Source: Coenobita brevimanus (lineage: Eukaryota; Arthropoda; Malacostraca; Decapoda; Coenobitidae). From it: 64,000 bases of DNA. This document shows positions 42,508 through 53,607 of this stretch, piece by piece. A program made the translations under genes and the position numbers. A model generated the notes under the pieces. The model saw only the letters and a list, made by a program, of their open reading frames with translations, did not search any database and was not told the DNA's origin. The first letter of the stretch is position 1; the number at the start of each line of letters is the position of its first letter. The DNA lies in the NCBI GenBank assembly GCA_032717465.1, contig CM064658.1:6041001-6105000 (forward strand). The letters are read 5' to 3'.

Positions 42508-43512
42508 TATTTTTGCATCATCAGCAAACATCTTTACATAGCTTCCATTTCCAGTGTTGCTGTCTGTGTTATTTATATATACTAAAAACATGAATGGTGC
42601 CACCACTAAGTCCCGTGGATCTCCACCTGTCGCTTCTCTCCATGATGAGTAATTTCCCCCATAGTACTGTTCTCATTTCCCTTTTTTCTGAGAAAATCTT
42701 GCATCCAGCAGTACAGATTACCTTGGATTCCTCCTTGATGGTACAGTTTCCATAAGTCTTTGGTGTTGTACACTGTCAGATGCCTTCTTGAAATCCAAAT
42801 ACAGTAGATGCTGTCTACACAGCCTTCTCTTTTCTGCAGTGTTTTTGCAACTCTACCACAGTTCCATAGCTTAATAGATTAGTAACACATGACTTCCTTT
42901 GTAAAACAGAACTGTCTTTCTGTTATTATATTGAGTTTTTCCTGGTGATTTACCCATATTTTCCTTCAGCTTTTCTAATATCTTACGATGCTGGTCAGTG
43001 ATGCCCTACTGGTTGGTAGTTAAGTGGATTTTGTCTGTTTCTTTTCTTGAAGAGGGGAACAATGTTTACTTTCTTCCATACACCGGTATCAGGTAGTTTA
43101 CCTTGGCTTAAGGATTCCCTGAATATTAAATGTATTGGTTTGCGTAACTCTTCTGTGCATTCATGTAATAACCCAACTTGAAATCTCATCAGGACCTTTA
43201 GCTTTTCCTTTGTCTAATTTACTCATCCCTTCCTGGACGCCTTGTTCCAATATAGTCTGTGTATATTTGTTAATATGTGTGGGCATGCTTGCTTATTTTC
43301 ATCTATCTCAGATCTAATTTCTTCCATAAAAACTGACTGGAATTTTTTGTTTTGTACTTTGCAAATATCTTCTTCATTGATATAAATTTTCCCCTCATCC
43401 ATGATGAACTGTATTTTATCTTTGACTTTAGTTTTGTTTTGTATGTAGCTGTAAAACAGCTTCAGTTGATCATTACTTTTATTTATAATGTCTTTCTCAA
43501 ATTGCCTTTGAG

Positions 43513-45112
43513 CTGGGAGAAGGAGGGAGATGAGAAGACAGGAAGAAATCAGTAGGATAGAAGTTGTGGAAGCAATGAAGAAAGTTAAATCGGGGAAAGC
43601 CCCAGGAATTGATGGAGTGTGTGGTGAAATGCTGAAGCATGAGGGAGAGATAGTAGTAGAATGGAAGTGGAAGATGGGTAGATTGGCCTGGGGGGAAGGT
43701 AGAGTCCCAGAGGATTGGAGGTCAGGTACAATTATTCCCTTGTACAAAGGAAAAGGGGAAAAAGAAGTGTGTGGTAATCATAGGGGCATCTGTCTTCTTA
43801 GTATAATAGGAAAAGTGTACAGTATGGCAGGATACTTATTGATAGAGTTAGAGTTTGAACAGAGAAATTAGTAGGAGAAGAACAGGGAGGCTTTAGGAAG
43901 GGAAGAGGTTGTGTAGATCAGATATTCATTCTTAGATCTTTAGTGGAAAAGTTTCTAGAGAAGGGAAAGAAGTTGTATGCGGCTTTCATGGATTTGGAGA
44001 AAGCATATGACAGGATGGATAGACAAGGATTGTGGAAAGTGTTAAGAATATATGGAGTAGATGGAAAGTTGTTGAATGCTGTGAAGAGTATGTACGATGG
44101 TGCAAAGGCTGCAGTGCGTGTGGATGGTGAACTAAGTGAATTTTTCTCTTTGAAGGTTGGGTTGAAACAGGGATGTGTCATGTCTCCATGGTTGTTCAAT
44201 CTGTACATGGATAGGGTAATAAAAGAGGTACAAGGTAGGGTATTGGATGTTGGAGTGGCCCTGGTGAGAGAGGAGAGTGTTTGGAAACTCCCTGTACTGT
44301 TGTTTGCAGATGATACTGTGTTGTTGAGTGAAGACGAAGGGGAGCTGCAAGGCTTGGTGGATGAGTTTGGGAGAGTGTGTAAGAAACGGAATCTAAAGGT
44401 GAATGTAGGGAAGAGTAAAGTGATGGTCTTTGAGAGAGGTGAAGTCAGTGAATGGACAGCGAGGTTGGATGGTGAGGAATTGGAAAATGTGAGTACGTTT
44501 AAGTACTTGGGTAGTGTGATGAGTAAGGATGGAGGTTTGGAGGGTGAAGTGCTTGAAAGGGTACAGCAGGGAAGAAAGGTTGCTGGTTCTTTGAAAGCAG
44601 TGATAAGAAACAGGGAAGTGAGCATGGAAGTGAAAAAGTTACTACATGACAGTATTGTGATACCAACTCTAACGTATGGAAGTGAAGCTTGGACGTTGTT
44701 GGAAGGACACAAGTCAAGAGTGAGAGCAGTGGAAATGAGTTATTTAAGAGGAGCCTGTGGAGTCACATGGAGAGACAGGCTGACGAATGAGGATATAAAG
44801 GAGCGTTGTGGTGTGCATGTGGATGTGATAGGAAGCGTTATGAGGAACACACTGAGGTGGTTTGGCCATGTGGAGAGGATGAAGGGTGAAAGACTGACGA
44901 AGAGAGTGTATGTGAGTGAGGTGGAGGGGGGAAGAGGGAAGGGGAGGCCGAGGATGAGATGGAGGGATGGGGTGGAGAGGTATATGAGAGAGAGGGGTGA
45001 GTTGGGAGCAGGGCAGTGAAATGGCGGGGGACAGGGCGACTTGGAGGCGATTTGTTTGTGGCCACCCCAAACGGGATTGAAGCGTCTGGCAATAGATAGA
45101 TAGATAGATAGA
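43513..45112 (+). mobile_element. LINE-A copy 3, best preserved
   Basis: 5'-truncated inside the linker/RT N-terminus (MRRQEEISRIEVVEAMKKVK) and running to the 3' tail GGCCACCCCAAACGGGAT, GAAGCGTCTGGCAATAGATA and (TAGA)n. The CR1-like element resumes on both sides. One frame break near 43860-43940 separates the RT N-terminus (43530-43871) from the rest. Confidence 0.92.
43943..45019 (+). CDS. LINE-A reverse transcriptase, long open C-terminal fragment (358 aa)
   Basis: Copies element RNA at the nicked target (target-primed reverse transcription). Visible motifs: AAFMDLEKAYDRMDRQGLWK (RT motif A), LKQGCVMSPWLFNLYMD (motif B), VLLFADDTVLLSEDEGELQG (motif C, catalytic Asp pair), LKVNVGKSKVMVF, KYLGSVMSKDGG, TLTYGSEAWTLLEG, AVEMSYLRGACGVTWRDRL, LRWFGHVERMKGERLTKRVY, GKGRPRMRWRDGVERYM. 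The frame is open through the C-terminus; fingers lie in the preceding frame 43530-43871. A full element would need an upstream endonuclease, lost here. Confidence 0.88.
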   Translation: MEKFLEKGKKLYAAFMDLEKAYDRMDRQGLWKVLRIYGVDGKLLNAVKSMYDGAKAAVRVDGELSEFFSLKVGLKQGCVMSPWLFNLYMDRVIKEVQGRVLDVGVALVREESVWKLPVLLFADDTVLLSEDEGELQGLVDEFGRVCKKRNLKVNVGKSKVMVFERGEVSEWTARLDGEELENVSTFKYLGSVMSKDGGLEGEVLERVQQGRKVAGSLKAVIRNREVSMEVKKLLHDSIVIPTLTYGSEAWTLLEGHKSRVRAVEMSYLRGACGVTWRDRLTNEDIKERCGVHVDVIGSVMRNTLRWFGHVERMKGERLTKRVYVSEVEGGRGKGRPRMRWRDGVERYMRERGELGAGQ

Positions 45113-45574
45113 ATCATTTCTTGCTTGCTTATAGTTGTTATGTGCTCTCTCACTATTATGTCATCAGTATCTGATCCACAACAAATCTCTTTTCTCTTCT
45201 GCATTTTTACATTCAGTATTAAACCATTTCTTTACCCATATTTCCAAGTCTTTGTTCTGTAGGATTAGACTCCCGTTTCATAAAATTCACAGAATTTTTC
45301 ATTTATAACATTTACCATTATATCTTGTCCTCTTAGCTCCATTTCCCAATCTGTTTCCATCAAGTACTTCTGTAGGTCATGATAGTTACCTTTTTTTGTA
45401 GCTTAGCCTCTGTTTGTAATTTTCAGATCACAACCATAGCTATATCATATGCTATCCAGAAATTGCAATCTGTCACAGCATGGTCACCTTTGCTGAAAGG
45501 ATGGTGATAAATTATGTTGTCAGTTTCATTTTCTTGCATAGTAAATATGAGATCTAATTATGAGAGATCTAGTA

Positions 45575-45577
45575 ATG

Positions 45578-45621
<44 letters not shown>
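45575..45621. repeat. (TG)n microsatellite
   Basis: About 20 TG repeats next to the CR1-like element. Confidence 0.95.
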
Positions 45622-45649
45622 ACCCCTGCAGTCCAATAATGTTTAGTTT

Positions 45650-46230
45650 TTGTTTATTAAAGCAACATTACTGCATGCATTGATCATGGGAGCTCTTCAT
45701 CCTCTCAACCTCTAGCAGCCTCTGTATTCATTCCCTTATCCCTAAGGTCCCACTCTTATGACCTTATCTTCTCTCTCTCTTTCTCTCCCAACCCTGCCCT
45801 CAACATTAACCCCTCATCCTCCGTGCCCAGTTGTCCATCCATCCATCCATTGCCAGACGCCATGTATCCCAAACGGGGTGGTCAAGGGCTTAGAGTTAAT
45901 TGTTTTACAGGGAGGGGCACTAATCCTCCACCAACCCCACTTGACACGTAGGGATGCCAACAGCATCTGGTGTTCCCAGGCGGTCACCCATCCAAGTACT
46001 AACCAGACCCAACGTTGCTTAACTTCGCTGATCGGACGGGAAGCGGTGTACTCAACGTGGCATGGCCCAGTTGTCATTTCCCATTATTTCCATGTGCCCA
46101 AACCATCTCAGTCTACCCCTTCTTATCACAACACTCATACACATAAGTCCCATCTTGCTTCTCAGCTCTTCATTTACAGTCCTAACCCCGCTCCCATGTC
46201 TGTCATTCAAGAACGCACTACACCTGTTTC
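45650..46230 (-). mobile_element. LINE-C fragment, split by a 5S-SINE
   Basis: On the minus strand 46076-46180 reads EELRSKMGLMCMSVVIRRGR then LRWFGHMEIMGNDNW, matching the LINE-C protein at 53280-53390 (EELRGRMGLECIGVVMRRGR, FGHVERMGDDSW). The 5S-SINE at 45836-46064 interrupts it. Confidence 0.7.
45836..46064 (-). mobile_element. 5S rRNA-derived SINE with target duplication
   Basis: The 11-mer GCCCAGTTGTC occurs at 45825-45835 and 46065-46075, a target duplication. The element has a (CCAT)n tail, the shared tail block (TTGCCAGACGCCATGTATCC, GGGCTTAGAGTTAATTG, CTTGACACGTAGGGATGCC), and a 5S head lacking only the first ~8 bases. Bases CGGTCACCCATCCAAGTACT are the 5S C-box region on this strand. 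Confidence 0.9.
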
Positions 46231-46445
46231 ATACCGTATATTCATGCTACTGTACCACCAGGGGAGTTTATTTGTTGTAGCCTGTAGAGGTTAGAAGTTG
46301 TCTTCACAAACTCCAGCATTATGACAGGGCTTTCTTAACCTGTATAAAATTATCTGGAGGTAACATAATTGACACTGTACAGTACATGGTACAGTATGTT
46401 ACTTGAATCAAAAGGTAAATTGCATCCTTGGTTTTGTGTGTAATC

Positions 46446-46480
46446 TGTCTGCCTGTGTATAGCCAGGCATCTTAATCCCA
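46446..46480 (-). mobile_element. LINE-A 3' stub, first part (split by the TTAA element)
   Basis: TGTATAGCCAGGCATCTTAA then TCCCA is the tail of LINE-A. It resumes after the inserted TTAA element at 48465 with GGGTGGCCACAAACC. Confidence 0.75.
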
Positions 46481-46484
46481 TTAA

Positions 46485-48460
46485 CCCCTACACCGCGGGC
46501 TTGTTTACCAATTACTTGCGTGTGCCGCGGGGTTATTTGGGCTCTGACAGACTCTCAAAAAATATTTGCCAAAAATCAGTTATTAGTCCTAGAATAATAA
46601 AATTACATATGCTTATGGCACATACCTTCAGCTTTCTCCTGGAATGATTGTTGAGCCTTCGTCGGTTACCGTAGGACTTGTGGAGACCTCTGAAGTAGGG
46701 TAACGAAGTCTCCACTTTACACTTCCCGACAACCCGTAATATGATTACCACAGCCAGATACAAACACTATAAACACTATTCTACAATTTTCAAGTAGTTT
46801 GGGATCCATACTCAAAAAAAAAAACACTGTGAAAGCAATGGAAATTACGAGCGCGTCTGATCGTCGCACTGGCACTAGTTCGCTCATGGTAGTCTGTCAT
46901 TTATTATTCATAAAACCCCTCACACTTTTTATTTCTGTTACTATATAACACTTATATATATCTACAGTCTTTATCCATAAGTTTCCTTCAGTAGTATTAG
47001 TTTATTGTCACTGTAGGGATTCAATTTCTTTCAGTAAAATACGTAGCATTCACTTTCTCGTCCTGTATACTGGCATTGAGAGTGAATGTCACTTTCATCT
47101 TCACTCTCATAACTCATAGCATTCAGACATGCTAGAGTGAAACTTTCACTTTCATTACTCCTAGGGTATATACTCGTATTCTTATAATACTACTCATTTA
47201 CATTTCTATTTACGTTCTCTATTTTATTTATGTTATTTACATTTCTATTTTATTTACAGTGTTATGCACTGTCACTTGAAATAACTTATAAAACTATTTT
47301 CCATTGTTCACGTATATTTACATTCATTACTTTCACTTGCTGTTTACACATTATTTACACATTATTTACAATTCCACTTGCACTGTTTTACTCAATAGAA
47401 AGATCGTAGTCACTCTTTTATCAATTGTCAGCCCTTTACCTCTTTCCACACGAGGTTTAGTAGGGGGTAAAGGTCACAGAGCCATTTGCATGGGGGTGAA
47501 AAAGGCCTTGAAGTCAGCAAGATGAAACATACGTCCTCTCACTTTGGAAGATGAGACTACACTGATAACGCAGGGGCCAGGCCAGCTAGCCTAGAGGCCT
47601 GCTTTAGGGGTTATTCAGAGTTACCAATATTACTTCTTGAAACAGCTAAGTCTAGCACTGATATGATTGGCAGGAAATCTAGACAATACATTATTAATTT
47701 GGTAGTTCCAGGTGAATGTAAATATCATTTAGGGTTCTCCCTTCCCTCCTTACATGTATATTTATTACGAAAATAGATTAGAGGCCTACTTAGGAGATAT
47801 ATAATCAGAGCTACCAATGTTAAATCTTGAAACAGCTTTGTGTAGCACTGAAATGATTGGCAGGAAATCTAGACAATACATTATAAATTAGGTAGTTCCA
47901 GGTGAATGTAAATATCACTTAGGCTTCTCCCTTCTCTCCTTACATGTATATTTATTACGAAAATAGATTATACGGCATATTTCAAGGGGAAAAAAACAGC
48001 GAAAATTAGCGAACGAGTGCACGTGAGGTGTTGTCAGGTGATAATTAGCCAATTCCAGGTGTATGGCACTCTCACTTACCTGATTTCTTTCTTGTATATA
48101 TTATTTGGTATAAGAATACGACATAGGGCTTATTTCAATGGATGAAATCAGTGAAAAATTCCAGGGAAGATTTACTTAGCGCAGCATGGCCGGGCAGGCG
48201 AGAGGATAGGGTAATGGAGGGGGGGTAGGGAGGGGAGTCAAGAACGGGGAGAAATGGCTAAATTGTCAACAATGGATGGGAGTACAGATGAGATTAGGAG
48301 TGCTGACTAGTGTTGGACATTGTCAGTACTGATAGATGATACAAGCCCCCGCTTGAAAGCCCGGGTGAATTCAAAATAACACAGAATCACAAAAGCGACG
48401 CCCCGCGGTATGATCCCTTGCTCCCAAGCGTCACGAAAGTGACGCCCCGCGGTTAAGGGG
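46485..48460. mobile_element. TTAA-target (piggyBac-like) element P1, copy 1 (1976 bp)
   Basis: Flanked by TTAA (46481-46484 and 48461-48464). Ends CCCCTACACCGCGGGC and, inverted, CCCCTTAACCGCGGGGCGTC. The LINE-A stub on both sides reads through as TCCCATTAAGGGTGGCC when the element is removed. Interior: two tandem ~190-bp units (about 47590-47774 and 47775-47966), a repeated CACGAAAGTGACGCCCCGCG motif near the right end, and no transposase. A second copy in opposite orientation is at 57499-59514. The superfamily assignment rests on target site and termini. Confidence 0.8.
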
Positions 48461-48537
48461 TTAAGGGTGGCCACAAACCTATCACCTCCATGTTGCCCTG
48501 TCCCATACCATTTGGCTGCCCTCCCTTCAGCTCACAC

Positions 48538-48545
<8 letters not shown>
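48461..48545 (-). mobile_element. LINE-A 3' stub, second part
   Basis: GGGTGGCCACAAACCTATCA, CTCCATGTTGCCCTGTCCC, GCTCACACCCATCATATA continue the LINE-A sequence interrupted at 46480, ending at a (TA)n tract (48543-48576). Confidence 0.75.

Positions 48546-48577
<32 letters not shown>
48543..48577. repeat. (TA)n microsatellite
   Basis: About 17 TA repeats directly before the Tigger-like terminus at 48580. A similar tract borders the other end (52863-52895). Confidence 0.95.
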
Positions 48578-48582
<5 letters not shown>

Positions 48583-49375
48583 TAATCCCTCCAGTATCCG
48601 ATGTAATAGAGCCAAAGGCATGTCCGGATAGTGATCCTGTCCGGATATTGGGCCCCAGCCTCCTGGACTTGTACTGTACTTATGGACCCTAACTCAGAAA
48701 AACACCTATACAACTCCCTCTGGACATGCATTGCACCTATTTAAGACCCAAATCACACCAATAAGGGACATAAAAGACTGAAATAAATGCAAAAGAACCA
48801 TAAAATGAGGTTTTAGAGGTGAGTTTATACAATATTAAACATTCTGGGTACTTACAAGTCCCTGGCTCCTGGACTGGTTTGAACCGCCAGTTTGCAGTCC
48901 AGAGTTAATCCTCTGCACTCTAAATTCTAATTTCTTAACACTGCACAACACTGTAAATTCCCGTGTGTTCTAGTGGCGAGGTATTGCAGTTTACTCACTG
49001 TTTATTCACAAAAAACAAGCACCTGTGGCTTGCACTGCTATGAGCATCAGCTCTTGATCGGAGTTTGGCTGTGACTGTTGATGATGGCGGGGTAACAGAG
49101 TTGCCAGATCGCAACGGCCACATTACCAATCTCCTCAACTTTCATTACCAAATTTAACTTCTCATTACCAAATTCGTGAAGCTAGCATTTATTCTTCACT
49201 AATTATATACAGTAAACAAGTGGAAATACAGTACGTGTAATCACTCTCCTTATAATTAACACCATGTTGATTATTTTCACGCCATGTAGGGTAGCAGATT
49301 AATCAGAGAGAGCAAACAGTCCACCATCTCCATCCTGTGTATCCTCATACAAGTGAAAAATCCATTTGGTAATCT

Positions 49376-49434
49376 CAAAGTCAAATGGCCACCCCTTACG
49401 GGATTGTGGCGTCTGGCAATAGATAGATAGATAG
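49376..49434 (+). mobile_element. LINE-A 3' stub (about 60 bp)
   Basis: TCAAATGGCCACCCCTTACG then GGATTGTGGCGTCTGGCAAT and (AGAT)n: only the shared SINE/LINE tail plus tetranucleotide run. Confidence 0.8.
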
Positions 49435-49586
49435 TAATGCATTATTCTGATTCATTACCAAACGAATTTTTCATTACCAAATTGGCCCACACTTGGTATT
49501 GAAAAATACCAAATGGCATCCCTGACAGGGGAGGGGGGAGGGGGAGAAAGGAAGGGGTGAAGGGACCATGGTGTAACAGCTGTTCG

Positions 49587-49853
49587 GCGCCACGCGGCAA
49601 TTTCAAATTACAGGAGGGAAAAAAGTCAGATTTTTTTCAAATTTTTTGCGGTTTTTGGCCCGTTTTGGGAATATTGGATCCCGGGACGATTACAGTAATC
49701 CCTCTAATATCCGGACGCCCAATAACCGAACATCCCCACTAACCGAACCTTATCGTCCTGGGATCAAACATTCCCAAAATGGTCCGAAAATCCAAAAAAA
49801 TTGGAAAAAAAATCGATTTTTTGCCGTCCGTAATTTGAACTTGCCGCGCGCGC
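49587..49853. repeat. ~105-bp imperfect palindrome around the left B terminus
   Basis: The left arm 49587-49690 and right arm 49752-49853 are inverted copies (GGGAATATTGGATCCCGGGA against TCCTGGGATCAAACATTCCC; ATTTCAAATTA against TAATTTGAAC; GCCACGCGGCAA against TTGCCGCGCGCGC). The 61-bp spacer is exactly the set-B terminal repeat. Confidence 0.8.
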
Positions 49854-49965
49854 CGCGTGAGAGCATTGTTTTGGTTCGTCATTCCTCCGACGTCCGATAG
49901 AGCGCCGCTGCATCCTCCCCACTTCCCGCCTGTCTCTCACCGCGACAAGACCTACGCTCTTCGTC

Positions 49966-51957
49966 ATGGCTGCCCACGTGCTCGCTTTTGTGGTGGTGCC
50001 GTACTTGCTGCAAGGCCTCCTGCTGCTCTCTGCCCTACTCTTAGTGTGTGTGATGATGGCCCCGCCTCCTGAGAAAAGGAAGAGAGTGGTGTTGACTCTG
50101 GAGAAGAAACGGGAGATATTGGAGAAGGTTGATGCGGGTTGGTCTTCCTCTCGCATTCTCCGCGAGTTCAACCTGGCCCGGTCGACTTTGTTTGATATCA
50201 AGCGTTCCCGAGACAAGCCTCATGCAGTACACGGCTGACTTCTCGTCGAGAAGCAAACGCAACGTGGAGAGGAAGGTTATGTTTACTCCCAAGTATGCAG
50301 AGATCGACCGCTCCACGTTGATTTGGTATCGACAGCAACGTGCAGCTGGTGTGATGGTACGTGGAACGGAGCTGAAGGCTGCTGCTGAGAAGTTTGCAAG
50401 GCTTCACGACGCCCTAGACTTCAAGGCATCCGAGGGTTGGCTCTTCGCGTTCAAGTTGCGACATGGCCTTACTAACCGTAAAGCACATGGCGAAGCATTG
50501 GACGCTAACGAGGATGGGTGGACGAGTTTCGGCACAAGGTGAAAGGCTTGATCGACAGGGAGGGCCTCACTCTCGGTCAAGTCTATAACGCTGACGAAAC
50601 TGGCCTATTCTATCGCTCGGTGCCAACGAACACTCTCGCCGATGAGACGGAGAAGCGTGTACCTGGCCGCAAGCTTTCTAAGGAACGGATATCTGCTTTG
50701 TGTTGTGCCAATGCTAACGGCATGCACCGGCTTAAGCCCGTTATTGTTGGCCGTGCAAAGCAGCCTCGGTGCCTTCGTGGGGTGATGGATGTCCTTCCTG
50801 TCGTATGGTACCATTCTTTGAAAGCATGGTTCACAGCTGTGATTTTCAAAGACTGGTTTCACCATCACTTCGTCAAGGAGGTCATACATTACCAGACGAA
50901 GACACTGGGAATTCCTCGCGACCAGGTAAAGGCTCTCCTTCTCCTCGACAATGCACCTGCCCACCCGTGCGACAAGGACTTGGTTGCTGAGAATGGCCGT
51001 ATTAGGTGCATGTTTCTGCCACCTAATACGACTGCTCTCATTCAACCAATGGACCAAGGAGTGATCGTGGCAACAAAGCGCCTGTACCGTCGGAAGTTCC
51101 TGGACGAGGTGATGGTGGTTCTCGAGGACGAGGACGAGCGCAGGGAAGGACGTGACACTCGAGGCAAGCGGACTTTGGAAAACCTTTCGCCGCTACAACA
51201 TCAAGTCTGCGCTGTACAACTGGGCTAGTGCATGGAAGGAAGTCCCTGTGAAAACTCTTGAAAATGGTTGGTCTCGTCTGCTTCTTGGAACAGATGTGGA
51301 GTACGATTTCCTAGGGTTTGACGTGGATGACTTCCATGCACGGCTACAGTACGCACGGCGACGATGTTGATGTGGACGATGTTCGTGAGTGGTTGGACGA
51401 CGACGAGGGCGATCCTGGGTATCAGACGTTGTCTGATATCGAGATCGCGTCTTCGGTTGCTGGTGTCAGTCCCGAACTTGAAGATTCCGGACGACGAAGG
51501 CGATGATGATGCAGACTCCGCCCAGCAGGACACTACTCCAGCCATCCCCAAGCTGAGCGCACTCCGGGAACATCTAGAGTTCGTCCTAGACTACCTGGAA
51601 CACCCGGACTGCGACAGGGAGATGGGGCCCTTGGGACTCGTGGAGGAAGTGCGTGCTTTCCGGCAGCGCATCATCAATCGCCAGAATCGTCGGTCCTTGC
51701 GTCAGTCAACGATTGACAGTTTTTTCAGGCCCGTGACCCCCGCTGTGCCAAGCCCTGGTTCCACTCCGTTGCCTCCCCAAGACAGGCCCTCATGCTCCGA
51801 GCCACAGCCCAGCACATCAGCTACAGTGGAGTCACCGCTCGACGTGAGTTTGCGGCTGTCTTCAGAGTCTTCTGTAGTCGGTACGCCATCACCACTACCC
51901 ACCGATGCACCCCTTGGACGCCTGCCAGTGATACTCTCGGGCTCTGACAGTGAATAA
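49966..51957 (+). pseudogene. Tigger/jerky-like transposase, frameshifted
   Basis: DDE transposase of the pogo/Tigger (CENP-B-like) group. Successive segments: 49966-50220 (PPPEKRKRVVLTLEKKREIL, KVDAGWSSSRILREFNLARS: CENP-B-type HTH), 50222-50520 (YAEIDRSTLIWYRQQRAAGV, SEGWLFAFKLRHGL: second HTH), 50518-51180 (VYNADETGLFYRSVP with first Asp, KERISALCCANANGMHRLKP, ALLLLDNAPAHPCDKDL with second Asp, FLPPNTTALIQPMDQGVI), 51180-51360 (FRRYNIKSALYNWASAWKEV), and a tail with acidic stretch, TIDSFFRPVTP and a Ser/Pro-rich end. At least five frame changes are needed. MAAHVLAFVVVPYLLQG at the start is probably not part of the original protein. Confidence 0.88.
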
Positions 51958-52859
51958 ACAGCAAGAACTTCTCCACTAGACCACACGGGAATTTTGAGTG
52001 TTGTGCAGTGAAAAACGGTGTGTTGTGTTAAGGTTTTCAAGTTGGGAGAAAAAGACTAAGTAGAAAAGAAATTTAACGTAACTAACCTTCTTTGTTTTGG
52101 CTTTGGAAACTTAAAAAACTTGGGAAAAGTTAATGTGCAACACTTAAATTTAATGGAACATTATTTGGACTAAAGTGAACACTGTGAAAAGAACGGACTT
52201 CTGTGTGTTAGTGACTAAGTTCAGTGCAAGACTTCAGGAAGAGTGTAGTGCAAGTGCTTCAGGAAATCGTTCTTACTGTCAGAGTCCGAGAGGAGGCGGT
52301 TATTCATCGAGGTGGCCAGGGACTTGCTGTAAGTAGCCAAAATGTTTCATGTTGTACTATTTTCCATACTATATTTACCAGAATGTTTCATATTGTATTT
52401 TTTCCCATACTATACTTACCAGAAAGTGTCATACTGTACTTCTTTCCATACTAAACTTACCTCATGCATGTGCAGTAGGAATGTGTTTTTCAGAGTTCGG
52501 TTAGGTTCGGTTAGGTTAGGTTCGGTTAGAGTCCATAAGTACCAGAATGTTTATTAATGTATGAACATACTTCTAAACCCACATTTTATGTGTCTATTGC
52601 ATTTATTTCAGTCATTTATGTGCCTTATTGGTGTGATTTGGGTGTTAAATAGGTGCTATGCATGTCCGGAGGGAGTTGTATAGGTGTTTCTCTGTGTTAG
52701 GGTCCGTAAGTACAAGTCCATAAGCTGGGGCCCAATATCCGGACAAAACCAATATCCGAACCTACCGATGGCTCTATTGATCCGGATATTGGAGTGATTA
52801 CTGTATGTCCGGTTAGTGGGGATGTTCGGATATTGGGCATTCGGATATTAGAGGGATTA

Positions 52860-52862
<3 letters not shown>

Positions 52863-52895
<33 letters not shown>
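52863..52895. repeat. (TA)n microsatellite
   Basis: About 16 TA repeats between the Tigger-like terminus and LINE-C. Confidence 0.95.
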
Positions 52896-52896
<1 letters not shown>

Positions 52897-52899
<3 letters not shown>

Positions 52900-53575
52900 G
52901 GGTGAGCAGGTGGAGATCGTCAGACGTGAAAGAATTGAACTTGCTGGTGAATCTCTTGAGTGTGTGGAAGAGTTTTGTTATTTAGGAGACATGTTGTGTG
53001 CTGGAGGTGGGGCTGGAGCTAGCTCTGTGGCTAGGGTGAGAAGTGGTTGGAAGAAGTTCAGGGAGCTCTTGCCTCTCCTGACATTGAGGGGGCTCTCCCT
53101 ACGTGCTAAGGGGTCTTTGTATGCAGCGTGTGTTAGGAGTGTAATGCTGTATGGCAGTGAGACCTGGGCAGTGAAGGAGGAAGACATTCGCCGGCTCAGA
53201 CGTACAGAAATGACAATGATTAGGTGGATGTGCAGTGCGTCCCTGGGTCCAAGGCCTGGAGGGGCTGGGTTTACAATGGAAGAGTTGAGAGGTAGGATGG
53301 GACTGGAGTGTATTGGTGTTGTGATGAGGAGAGGCAGATTGAGGTGGTTTGGACATGTGGAGAGGATGGGGGATGATAGTTGGGTGAGGAAGGTGAGAAG
53401 TGTTAATATTGGGGGTGGGGTTATGAGGGGTAGACCGAGAAAGACATGGGACGAGGTCATTAAGTGTGACCTTAGGGTTAAGGGACTGAACAGGGAGGCT
53501 GCAATGGATCGTGCAGCATGGAGAGCCGCCATTAGGTGACCAAGGCCGACACATGCAAGCATGTTGGAGCCTTTA

Positions 53576-53607
<32 letters not shown>

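Larger units (their letters stand above)
41471..45570 (-). mobile_element. CR1-like non-LTR retrotransposon, interrupted
   Basis: Minus strand. 45113-45570 reads as APE endonuclease remains (SLLDLIFTMQENETDNI, KGDHAVTDC as the SDH-type motif). 42990-43512 gives EKDIINKSNDQLKLFYSYIQ, KDKIQFIMDEGKIYI, GKLPDTGVWKKVNIVPLFKK. Near 42790 YLDFKKASDSVQHQRLM (FDKVPH-type motif), near 42620 GDPRDLVVAPFMFLVYIND, and 42510-42535 MFADDAKIA. 41500-41920 gives the CR1/Jockey-type C-terminus (YASAVWNPHLKKHTDK, LRDLSYDERLKKLNLPPLQE). Many stops and shifts. Interrupted by LINE-A copy 3 (43513-45112) and a 5S-SINE (42265-42507). Confidence 0.8.
48580..52862 (+). mobile_element. Tigger/pogo-like DNA transposon complex
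   Basis: Two sets of termini. Set A: left 48580 (CAGTAATCCCTCCAGTATCC) and right ending 52803, with ~250-bp inverted similarity (ATTGGGCCCCAGC, GGACTTGTACT, CACCTATACAACTCCCTC, AAATCACACCAATAAGG). Set B: left 49692 (CAGTAATCCCTCTAATATCC) and right ending 52862, about 60 bp each. Both have CAGTAATC ends next to TA. The transposase pseudogene (49966-51957) lies between. LINE-A stub 49376-49434 is nested on the left side. Confidence 0.8.

Noticed and set aside
46485..48460. Possible gene in the P1 element
   Set aside because: Longest frame is about 73 codons and the same short frame recurs in copy 2 only because the DNA is conserved.
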